DNA of 64,000 bases from Bacteroidales bacterium UBA1180 (GTDB taxonomy: Bacteria; Bacteroidota; Bacteroidia; Bacteroidales; Paludibacteraceae), in the NCBI GenBank assembly GCA_002310195.1, contig DBYS01000001.1, positions 203,527 to 267,526 on the forward strand. The letters run 5' to 3'. Below, in pieces: positions 18,044 to 25,390 of the stretch. A program made the position numbers and the translations under genes. The notes beneath the pieces are model-generated. The model searched no databases. It was not told the DNA's origin and was given only the letters and a program-made list of their open reading frames with translations. Numbering within the stretch: position 1 is the stretch's first letter; every line of letters begins with the position of its first letter.

Positions 18044-19773
18044 GAATAGCCGTCACCGGCATAGGAGTGGTCAGTGCTATCGGCATGAATTGCGCCGAAA
18101 CACTGCAATCGTTACTCGACGAACGTTCGGGTATCGGCGCTATGCGCTATCTGAGGAGCGTACATACCGATCTACCTGTAGGCGAGGTGCCGCATAGCGA
18201 TGCTGACCTCAAGGCATTGGCCGGCGTTCCTGCCGACGAACCGATGCCCCGCACATCGTTGCTGGGGATCATTGCCGCCCGCGAAGCACTGCAGCAAGCC
18301 GGATTGAATGACCAAATGGCAAATAATTTGGCGTTCATCAGCGGCACTACGGTCGGTGGCATGGATCTGACGGAACAGCACTGGCATGACTACACCAAGG
18401 GCAAGTCAACGAACACCATCCGTCTGCACGAAGCCGGCGAGTCAACTAATGCCATCGCCCGGCACATTGGCTCGTTCAGCTTCATTGCTACTCCCTCCAC
18501 CGCTTGTTCATCAGCTCTGAATGCCATCATGCTCGGGGCAAACATGCTCCGTACAGGTCAAGCCAAGGCGGCACTGGTAGGCGGAGCGGAGAGCCTGAGC
18601 ATGTTCCACCTCAACGGTTTCAATACCCTGATGATCCTCGATCACCGGCCTTGCCGTCCGTTTGATGCCGGGCGCAATGGTTTGAACCTCGGCGAGGGAG
18701 CCGGATATCTACTTATCGAACCGGAAGAAGAAGCCATTGCCCGCGGCGCAACTGTTCTCGGGTATATAGGCGGTTATGCCAACACGTGTGACGCTTTCCA
18801 CCAGACAGCCTCATCGGCCGATGGCGAAGGAGCGTACCTCGCCATGCGCGGTGCCTTGCAGATGGCAGAATTGCAACCGGCAGACATCGATTATATTAAC
18901 GCTCACGGCACCGCTACGCCCAACAACGATCTGAGCGAGTCCGCAGCATTACTGCGGCTGTTCGGCGATACATTGCCTGCCGTAAGCAGCACAAAGGCAT
19001 TCACGGGGCATACAACCTCTGCCAGCGGAGGCATAGAGGCGGTGATCTGCATGCTGGCAATGCGACATGGGTTCGTTCCGGCTAATCTCAACTGGTCGAA
19101 CACCGCCGAGGGACTCATTCGTCCCGTCACACACACCGAGTACAAGCCTCTCCGGCATGTTCTGTGTAACGCCTTCGGTTTCGGAGGCAATGAGTCGTCA
19201 TTAGTTCTCTCCACCGAAGGTATCGATCTGCCGATAGCCGAACACCTTGTAGAACCAGCCGCTGTATGCACGGCCGATATTGCCGATGACACAGAGGTTA
19301 GCACCTACATCAGTGCTGCCGAGGGACGACGAATGACTCCCCAAACACGTCGTATTGCTGTTGCTGCACGGCGCGTGATGACCGAGAGTGGCATTACAAT
19401 GCCAGATGCTATTGTCTGCGCTACGCAGTGGGGATGTATGTTACAGTCGATGCGGTTCCTGCAAGACATGCTTGCCACCGACGAGCAACAACTCAAACCT
19501 ACACCGTTCATCCAATCGACGCACAACACCATTGCCTCGCTCATAGCTATCATGACCGCCAACCACGGCTACAACTCCACCTATGCCCAAGGCCGGCAAT
19601 CGTTGGCATGTGCTATGGAGGATATTCGCTCGCAGATGAGTCTCGGACTCATACGTACGGCACTGGTGCTGGAGTTTGACGAGCAGGTGGAGGTCTGGGA
19701 CAATGTACTCGCACTTATCGGTGATCGCACACAGGCTGTGGCACGTGCAACGCTATTCGCAAACAAGAACTGA
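18040..19773 (+). CDS. Ketosynthase fused to a half-ketosynthase domain (KS 3)
   Basis: A 577-residue fusion. Residues 1 to about 390 are a complete KS: Cys in STACSSALNA, His in NAHGTATPNND, His in TGHTTSASGGIE and the end GFGGNESSLVLS. The last ~170 residues repeat an N-terminal KS half: RRMTPQTRRIAVAARRVM, then PDAIVCATQWGCMLQ and FIQSTHNTIASLIAIMTANHG, with no Cys at the nucleophile position. This resembles the chain-length-factor-like ketoacyl-synthase domain found in aryl-polyene clusters, here joined to an active KS. The start is GTG, overlapping the ACP stop by 4 bases. Confidence 0.85.
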   Translation: MRIAVTGIGVVSAIGMNCAETLQSLLDERSGIGAMRYLRSVHTDLPVGEVPHSDADLKALAGVPADEPMPRTSLLGIIAAREALQQAGLNDQMANNLAFISGTTVGGMDLTEQHWHDYTKGKSTNTIRLHEAGESTNAIARHIGSFSFIATPSTACSSALNAIMLGANMLRTGQAKAALVGGAESLSMFHLNGFNTLMILDHRPCRPFDAGRNGLNLGEGAGYLLIEPEEEAIARGATVLGYIGGYANTCDAFHQTASSADGEGAYLAMRGALQMAELQPADIDYINAHGTATPNNDLSESAALLRLFGDTLPAVSSTKAFTGHTTSASGGIEAVICMLAMRHGFVPANLNWSNTAEGLIRPVTHTEYKPLRHVLCNAFGFGGNESSLVLSTEGIDLPIAEHLVEPAAVCTADIADDTEVSTYISAAEGRRMTPQTRRIAVAARRVMTESGITMPDAIVCATQWGCMLQSMRFLQDMLATDEQQLKPTPFIQSTHNTIASLIAIMTANHGYNSTYAQGRQSLACAMEDIRSQMSLGLIRTALVLEFDEQVEVWDNVLALIGDRTQAVARATLFANKN

Positions 19774-19774
19774 T

Positions 19775-20125
19775 ATGAAACTGATACTGTTAGCCCTCAT
19801 CCAGAGCATGCTCCTCTGCGCAGGACAGATGTTCATGAAGCTCGCCCTCAAAGCGATGGGTGTTGCCGCCTGGAGCTGGTCGTTTGTACTGAGCCAACTG
19901 ACTAACTGGTGGTGGCTCGCATGCGGCGTGTCGTTCACGGCAGCGGGATTGCTGTGGATGTACATACTTAAGCACTGGGCTTTCTCGCAGGCTTACCCGC
20001 TCAGCAGTCTGGCATACGTGTTCGGCATGATCGCAGCCATGCTGGTCTTTCACGAACATATAGCATGGACTCAATGGGTGGGCATATTGCTTATCATGGC
20101 AGGCTGTTATCTGGTGGCCAACTAA
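19775..20125 (+). CDS. Small four-helix membrane protein of the EamA/SMR type
   Basis: A 116-residue protein with four hydrophobic helices (MKLILLALIQSMLLCAGQMFMK; WWLACGVSFTAAGLLWMYI; AYPLSSLAYVFGMIAAMLVF; WVGILLIMAGCYLV). The Gln/Phe-Met-Lys end of helix 1 and the AYPLSSL motif are typical of the small drug/metabolite transporter-like proteins that flip lipid-linked intermediates (ArnE/F-like). The ATG at 19775, two bases after the KS stop, begins helix 1 and is preferred over in-frame codons inside the KS. A flippase role for the polyene lipid is inferred. Confidence 0.78.
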   Translation: MKLILLALIQSMLLCAGQMFMKLALKAMGVAAWSWSFVLSQLTNWWWLACGVSFTAAGLLWMYILKHWAFSQAYPLSSLAYVFGMIAAMLVFHEHIAWTQWVGILLIMAGCYLVAN

Positions 20126-20137
20126 ACTCAGGTACTT

Positions 20138-20542
20138 ATGTTCGGATTGATCATAGCAGTCATACTGAGCCTTGAGGCGGACTTCGTGCAGACGAAGACC
20201 GTAGCCATGCTCGCCGAGCCGCAGATATCCACCGGCCACATGGTGTACCGTGCACCGGACTACATGCAGTGGGCGTACACCTCGCCGCAAACTGTGGTCT
20301 GGGAGATCAACGGTGATAAGAGCAACGTCAATGAGCAGATACAGAAGCTGTTGCGGATGATCATGTCATCCATCGCCGGCAACAATGCCGATGATCCAAA
20401 ACTCCAACGCGAGTCGAAACGTATGTTCCGCTCCGTGAATGTGATCATGGACGAGCAGAACAACACAGCCCGCCGGGTCGAACTGATTGAAAAGAACGGA
20501 GATACTACCGTCATTGAGTTCAGTAATGTTGTTACGCAATAG
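20138..20542 (+). CDS. LolA-like outer membrane lipoprotein carrier homologue
   Basis: A 134-residue protein with a short hydrophobic N-terminus (MFGLIIAVILSL) followed by FVQTKTVAMLAEPQISTGHMVYRAPDYMQWAYTSP. This is the start of the LolA/LolB half-barrel, where FxQxK...L and the G-x-hydrophobic strands are conserved. LolA-like proteins are constant members of aryl-polyene clusters and are thought to carry the lipid product across the periplasm. It is shorter than housekeeping LolA (about 180-200). It overlaps the next gene by 17 bases. Confidence 0.8.
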   Translation: MFGLIIAVILSLEADFVQTKTVAMLAEPQISTGHMVYRAPDYMQWAYTSPQTVVWEINGDKSNVNEQIQKLLRMIMSSIAGNNADDPKLQRESKRMFRSVNVIMDEQNNTARRVELIEKNGDTTVIEFSNVVTQ

Positions 20543-20873
20543 TTTATATCATATCATCGCCAGCAGCGAAGCAGGCTTCACTATCCGCTTCGATGCCTCA
20601 CATCCGGTGTTTGCCGGACACTTTCCCGGCCATCCTATCGTACCCGGCGCTTGCCTCGTACAGATCGCCGAAGAATTGTTATCTGAGCAGACAGGCCGTA
20701 CCGTGCGGTTCACGGCTATCCGTAACCTGAAGTTCCGCCAGCCTGTCACGCCGGATATGCAGGTGGTGATGTCTGTTCAGGAGGACGGGAAGATTGAGGT
20801 TCGTGACCTCTCATTAACTGAAGTATATGCGCAGTTCGCAGCAAATATGTGTCCTGATACCGACGTACAATAA
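20526..20873 (+). CDS. 3-hydroxyacyl-ACP dehydratase-like hot-dog protein 2 (FabZ-like)
   Basis: A 115-residue single hot-dog domain. The FabA/FabZ active-site loop is clear: FAGHFPGHPIVPGACLVQIAEEL, with the catalytic His in GHFPGHP and the acidic residue in the following helix. KFRQPVTPDM matches the later strand. It should dehydrate the 3-hydroxyacyl chain to the enoyl form, so that repeated rounds without enoyl reduction give a conjugated polyene. The ATG at 20526 is preferred over 20487 because the domain begins MLLRNSLYHI. It overlaps the glycosyltransferase fusion by 47 bases. Confidence 0.87.
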   Translation: MLLRNSLYHIIASSEAGFTIRFDASHPVFAGHFPGHPIVPGACLVQIAEELLSEQTGRTVRFTAIRNLKFRQPVTPDMQVVMSVQEDGKIEVRDLSLTEVYAQFAANMCPDTDVQ

Positions 20874-23316
20874 CGCCGGAACGATCGCCGATGTCGTGCA
20901 GCGCGTACACCAGTATGTACGCGACATCATCGTCGTGGTGGACGGCAGTACCGACGATACCATTGCACAGCTGCAAGCGCTCGATTTTTCCGTTGACATC
21001 GTCAGCCATCCTAAGAACAGAGGCAAGGGTGCAGCACTCGTTTCGGGTTTCCGCAAGGCAATAGAGTTGGGTTACGATTTTGCCATCACGCTCGATGCCG
21101 ACGGACAGCATTACCCCGAAGACATACCTGTGCTGCTGCGGGCTCATGACATCCACCCTAACGCGCTGATCGTCGGTAGCCGACAGTTCACCGACGCTAA
21201 CATGCCGGGCAAGAGTAAGTTCGCCAACCGCTTCTCTAACTTTTGGTTTGCTCTGCAAACGACTATCCACCTGCCGGACACACAGACCGGCATGCGGCTC
21301 TACCCGTTGCACAGCCTGCACGGCCTGAGTATCCTCACCCGCCGCTATGAAGCCGAACTCGAACTGCTCGTGTTCGCCGCATGGCACAACGTGCCCCTCG
21401 TGCCTGTGCCTATACGGGTCTATTATCCGCCGCAGAACGAGCGCGTCAGCCATTTCGTTCCGGCACGGGACTTCACACGCATCAGCATACTGAACTGCTT
21501 CCTGTGCATCGGGGCTCTGCTGTTCGGGTACATCAACATGTACTGGCGCACTGTGCTAAGCTTTGCGTACTTCGGCACCACGATGCTGTTCGTAGTCAAT
21601 CCCTATACATGGCTGTTCTTCCTCTTCCACGGCCGCAACGCTGCTTCCAGAGCACGCTACCACAAGGCTGCCTGCTGGATAGCAGGACATTACGTACGAA
21701 TGATCGGCGGCCTGCGTCTGACTATCAACGAACGGCAAGCCTCACTCACCGACCGCCAATCGATTATCATATCCAACCATCAATCGTTCATCGATATCAT
21801 CCTTTGCCTGTCTCTTTCGCCGAAGATTGTGATGGTAGTCAAGGATTATGTATGGCACAATCCGTTCCTCGGCGTTGTGGCGCGGTACTTGGATTGTTTC
21901 CCCACCTCGTTTGATGACGAACGTCGCGAGGCGACCGTCAAGCGGATCATCGACGAGGGCTACTCGCTGTTCGTTTTCCCTGAAGGTACACGCACCACCA
22001 CCGGCGAGATCGGGCGCTTCCATCGCGGTGCGTTCTACTATGCCGAACAGTACAACTTGCCCATCCAACCGCTGCTGATCGAAGGCATGACGGATTATAT
22101 GGGCAAACGGCAATTTGCTTTACGCCCTTACGATGTGCGCCTGACTGTTCTGCCGCTTGTGCCGACCGATGACCGCGCGTGGGGCACAACCTACAAGAAA
22201 CGCGCCAAATCGTTCGAATTGCACTACGATGCATTGTTGCACTCCAATCGCCAGCGTGTATGCATACTCGGTGCGGGAGTAGGCGGACTGTTCACCGGTG
22301 CGCTCCTGGCGCAACGAGGTTATGAGGTCACGCTGATCGAACAACTGCCTGTGTATGGCGGCGGACTGTACTCCTACGAACGCAACGGCGAAACATGGCT
22401 GACCGGCATGCACATCCTCTCTGGCTTGGAACCCGGCGGTGCAGTGACCCAAGTGCTGAGTGGATTGGGACTGGAAGCGGACGTTGTCGAGACAATCCTA
22501 GACCATACACCCGAAAACCTCATAGGCAAACCCGAGTGGGAGCAGTGTAAATCAGGCGTTTACAGGTTCGTGGGAGGCAGCATGAATTTGGCTGACAAAT
22601 TGGCATTATTCATCACTCGTCACGGCGGACGGATCATCACAGGCGAACGGGTTACAAGTATATCGCAGACGGACGGAAAATTCACGGTGAACGGCAAGCA
22701 ATTCTTCGATGCTATCGTCAGCACGCTGCATCCCAAACAACTGCTTGCGCTCACCGATCTGCCGCTCTACCGTTCGGCTACACGCAAGCGCATAGCTGCC
22801 ACGCCGGAGACCTTCGGTTCATTCAAGACGTACATCCGCCTACAGCCTGACTCTCTCCCGTACGATCGTGTGACGCACTATCTGCCGGAGCACCGCCTGC
22901 TCGTAATGACGCCTTGTTCGGATCGAAACCAAATCTATGCACGCACTATCGAGACGGTTATGCCGCTTGAGTACAGCGAACTGGTTCCGTGGCACAACGA
23001 CCGCAAGGCGCATTACGATGACTACGAGGCATACAAACGTCGCAAGGAACAGGAGGTGCTCTCTCTCATCGGAACCGTCTATCCGGATATACGCAAGCAG
23101 ATGATTGATATGTTCAGTTCCACCTCTCTCACGTTCCGCGACGATTATCTTAGTCCCGAAGGAGCGATGTTTGGTATGAGCGAGAGCGTAGGATCGGTGC
23201 GCACACATGTCAAAGGGTTCTATCTCTCCGGGCAGAACATCTTCCTGCACGGCCTGTGCGGGGTAGTGATGACATCCTTACAAACAGTACAAGCACTATG
23301 CGACGATGCCGACTGA
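20827..23316 (+). CDS. Three-domain fusion: GT2 glycosyltransferase, PlsC-type acyltransferase, FAD oxidoreductase
   Basis: An 829-residue protein with three enzyme domains. Residues 1 to ~230 are a GT-A glycosyltransferase of family 2 (CVLIPTYNNAGTI; VVVDGSTDDT; TLDADGQHYPEDI with the metal-binding Asp residues). Hydrophobic segments follow at about 218-272. Residues ~280-465 are a glycerol-phosphate-acyltransferase-like domain with HX4D (NHQSFID, about 316) and FPEGTRTTTGE. From ~475 to the end is an FAD/NAD(P) Rossmann domain of the phytoene desaturase/isomerase type (ILGAGVGGLFTGALLAQRG) with the C-terminal GFYLSGQNIFLHGLCGVVMT. GT2-acyltransferase pairs are known in aryl-polyene clusters; the extra oxidoreductase on the same chain is the unusual part. 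Confidence 0.88.
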   Translation: MRSSQQICVLIPTYNNAGTIADVVQRVHQYVRDIIVVVDGSTDDTIAQLQALDFSVDIVSHPKNRGKGAALVSGFRKAIELGYDFAITLDADGQHYPEDIPVLLRAHDIHPNALIVGSRQFTDANMPGKSKFANRFSNFWFALQTTIHLPDTQTGMRLYPLHSLHGLSILTRRYEAELELLVFAAWHNVPLVPVPIRVYYPPQNERVSHFVPARDFTRISILNCFLCIGALLFGYINMYWRTVLSFAYFGTTMLFVVNPYTWLFFLFHGRNAASRARYHKAACWIAGHYVRMIGGLRLTINERQASLTDRQSIIISNHQSFIDIILCLSLSPKIVMVVKDYVWHNPFLGVVARYLDCFPTSFDDERREATVKRIIDEGYSLFVFPEGTRTTTGEIGRFHRGAFYYAEQYNLPIQPLLIEGMTDYMGKRQFALRPYDVRLTVLPLVPTDDRAWGTTYKKRAKSFELHYDALLHSNRQRVCILGAGVGGLFTGALLAQRGYEVTLIEQLPVYGGGLYSYERNGETWLTGMHILSGLEPGGAVTQVLSGLGLEADVVETILDHTPENLIGKPEWEQCKSGVYRFVGGSMNLADKLALFITRHGGRIITGERVTSISQTDGKFTVNGKQFFDAIVSTLHPKQLLALTDLPLYRSATRKRIAATPETFGSFKTYIRLQPDSLPYDRVTHYLPEHRLLVMTPCSDRNQIYARTIETVMPLEYSELVPWHNDRKAHYDDYEAYKRRKEQEVLSLIGTVYPDIRKQMIDMFSSTSLTFRDDYLSPEGAMFGMSESVGSVRTHVKGFYLSGQNIFLHGLCGVVMTSLQTVQALCDDAD

Positions 23317-24122
23317 TCATATTTCTGCTGCTGACAACCGGTAGCCAATGGTTATCAGCCAAGATGCCCGAACTGTTCGACTATCCTGCGGATAGCGCTA
23401 CGAACACCGGCACGGCAATCATCGTCTGTCCGGGAGGGAGTTACTGCTGGCATGACATGCAGTATGAGGGACGACAGGTAGCCGAGTGGCTGAACGCCAA
23501 TGGTATCAATGCTTTTGTGCTACGGTACCGCGTAGCAAGCATCAGTGCCTATTGCATCGGTTATCGCGTGATCGGTCTGGGCAACAAATACCCGAACATG
23601 CTCACGGATGTGGAAGATGCGTTGCGGTACGTTTATCAGCATGCCGACTCTTTCCACATCGACACCACACGTATCGGTGTGATGGGGTTCTCTGCCGGCG
23701 GACACCTGAGCGTGATGAGCGCCACGCACAACCGCACGCGGTACAAACCTGCATTCATCTGCCCGATCTACCCCGTAGTGACGATGAGCGACGAGCGGTA
23801 CGTGCATCACCGTTCGCGGCGAGGCGCATTGGGTGTGTGGCGGCATCTGAACAAAACGATGCGCGACTCGCTGTCGCTGGAGAAACATATACCGGCCGAC
23901 TGCCCGCCAGTGTTCCTTGTCAACTGTGTCGATGATCCGGTGGTCAAGTACCGGAACTCCGAACTGCTTGATTCAGCCCTCACGGCGAATCATGTGCCGC
24001 ACCGGTACATACAGTACAAGACCGGCGGTCACGGTTTCGGAGCATCGGACAGCAAGGGCACGGAAGAATCACGACAATGGAAGAAAGAATTTCTGCAATG
24101 GATATCGAATTTCAATCAGTAG
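23298..24122 (+). CDS. Exported alpha/beta hydrolase, esterase type
   Basis: A 274-residue hydrolase. The N-terminus MRRCRLIIFLLLTTGSQWLSAK is a signal peptide. Catalytic residues are Ser in GFSAGGHLS (about residue 135), Asp in NCVDDPVV and His in GGHGFG. IIVCPGGSYCWH supplies the oxyanion-hole strand. This matches the bacterial carbohydrate/acyl esterase branch (BD-FAE/AXE-like). Its ATG lies inside the stop region of the fusion gene (19-base overlap), so it is a genuine operon member. A role in trimming or transferring the exported product is possible but unproved. Confidence 0.85.
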   Translation: MRRCRLIIFLLLTTGSQWLSAKMPELFDYPADSATNTGTAIIVCPGGSYCWHDMQYEGRQVAEWLNANGINAFVLRYRVASISAYCIGYRVIGLGNKYPNMLTDVEDALRYVYQHADSFHIDTTRIGVMGFSAGGHLSVMSATHNRTRYKPAFICPIYPVVTMSDERYVHHRSRRGALGVWRHLNKTMRDSLSLEKHIPADCPPVFLVNCVDDPVVKYRNSELLDSALTANHVPHRYIQYKTGGHGFGASDSKGTEESRQWKKEFLQWISNFNQ

Positions 24123-25390
24123 AGCGCATTCGTGCGTATCAGGAAGAGTTGCTTCGCAAGCAGATGGCGTACCTCGCCGCCCATTCGCCGTACTACCGAA
24201 GGATGTTTGCCGAGCGTAATATAGACCCGTCATCGATCCGCACGATCGATGATCTGCAGCGCCTTCCGTTCACCGAAAAGGCTGATCTCCAGCGATATAA
24301 CGATGATTTTCTGTGCGTGCCGCGTGAGGATATAATCGATTATATCACCACCTCCGGCACACTCGGCGATCCTGTCCTGTTCGGATGTACCGAGGCAGAC
24401 TTGCAGCGCCTGGCGTACAACGAGCACAAGTCGTTTGCCTGTGCAGGACTGCACAAGGGAGATATACTCCAGCTGATGACTACCATCGACAAGCGCTTCA
24501 TGGCCGGTCTGGCTTACTGGATGGGCATACGCAGCCTTGGCGCCAGTATCATCCGTGTGGGTAACGGCATACCCGAACTGCAGTGGGATACAATTGGGCG
24601 TCTGCACCCTACGGCTATCATGTGCGTGCCGTCGTTCATTCTCCGTCTCATCGAGTACGCCGAGCAGCATAACATCGATTACCGTCACTCGTCCATCCGC
24701 AAGATCATCGGCATAGGCGAGGGTTTGCGCGACCAGCAGTTCAACCTCAACCTGCTCGGCCAACGTATTCATGACAAGTGGCCGGAGGTCGAACTCTATG
24801 CCACCTATTCATCCACCGAGATGTCCGCTACGTTCAGCGAGTGCGAACATGCTTGCGGCGGCCACGTTCATCCCGAACTGATCATCGTGGAGATCATCGG
24901 TGAGGACGATCGGCCTGTAGCAGACGGCCAACCCGGTGAGATAGTCATCACCACTCTCGGCGTCGAAGGCATGCCGCTGCTGCGGTTCCGCACAGGCGAT
25001 ATAGCCGCAAAGGTTGTTGAGCCGTGTGCCTGCGGTCGAAACTCCTACCGCCTCACGCCGCTCATCGGACGCAAGCACAACATGATCAAGCTCAAGGGCA
25101 CAACGATCTACCCGCCTGCTATCAACGATGTGCTGGACAATACGCCGTTCGTCGGCAACTATGTGGTTGTCGTTCGCCCATCGGATGCCGGTACTGACGA
25201 GGTGATCGTACGTATCAGCCTGCGCGACGCATCTATCCAACCCGATGAGGCCGTCAAGGCACTCAAGGATCACTTCCGCAGCCGACTGCGCGTCGCACCG
25301 ATAGTGGAGATCCTGCCGGCTGATGTCATTCAGCAGATCAATTTCCCTGCCAAGAGCCGCAAACCCGTCAAGTTCATCGATGAACGATAG
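24077..25390 (+). CDS. Aryl-acid adenylating ligase (PaaK/F390-synthetase-like)
   Basis: A 437-residue ANL-superfamily ligase of the phenylacetate-CoA ligase type. It should activate 4-hydroxycinnamate as the adenylate and load it onto a carrier protein or CoA. Visible are the phosphate-binding TTSGTLGDP (about residue 93), the ATYSSTEMSATFSEC acyl/AMP site (about 245), a four-Cys pattern (SECEHACG and EPCACGR) common in this branch, FRTGDIA, and LKGTTIYPPAIND near the hinge. The start could be ATG 24077 or 24098. Both lie within the esterase gene, overlapping it by 46 or 25 bases. Confidence 0.85.
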   Translation: MEERISAMDIEFQSVERIRAYQEELLRKQMAYLAAHSPYYRRMFAERNIDPSSIRTIDDLQRLPFTEKADLQRYNDDFLCVPREDIIDYITTSGTLGDPVLFGCTEADLQRLAYNEHKSFACAGLHKGDILQLMTTIDKRFMAGLAYWMGIRSLGASIIRVGNGIPELQWDTIGRLHPTAIMCVPSFILRLIEYAEQHNIDYRHSSIRKIIGIGEGLRDQQFNLNLLGQRIHDKWPEVELYATYSSTEMSATFSECEHACGGHVHPELIIVEIIGEDDRPVADGQPGEIVITTLGVEGMPLLRFRTGDIAAKVVEPCACGRNSYRLTPLIGRKHNMIKLKGTTIYPPAINDVLDNTPFVGNYVVVVRPSDAGTDEVIVRISLRDASIQPDEAVKALKDHFRSRLRVAPIVEILPADVIQQINFPAKSRKPVKFIDER

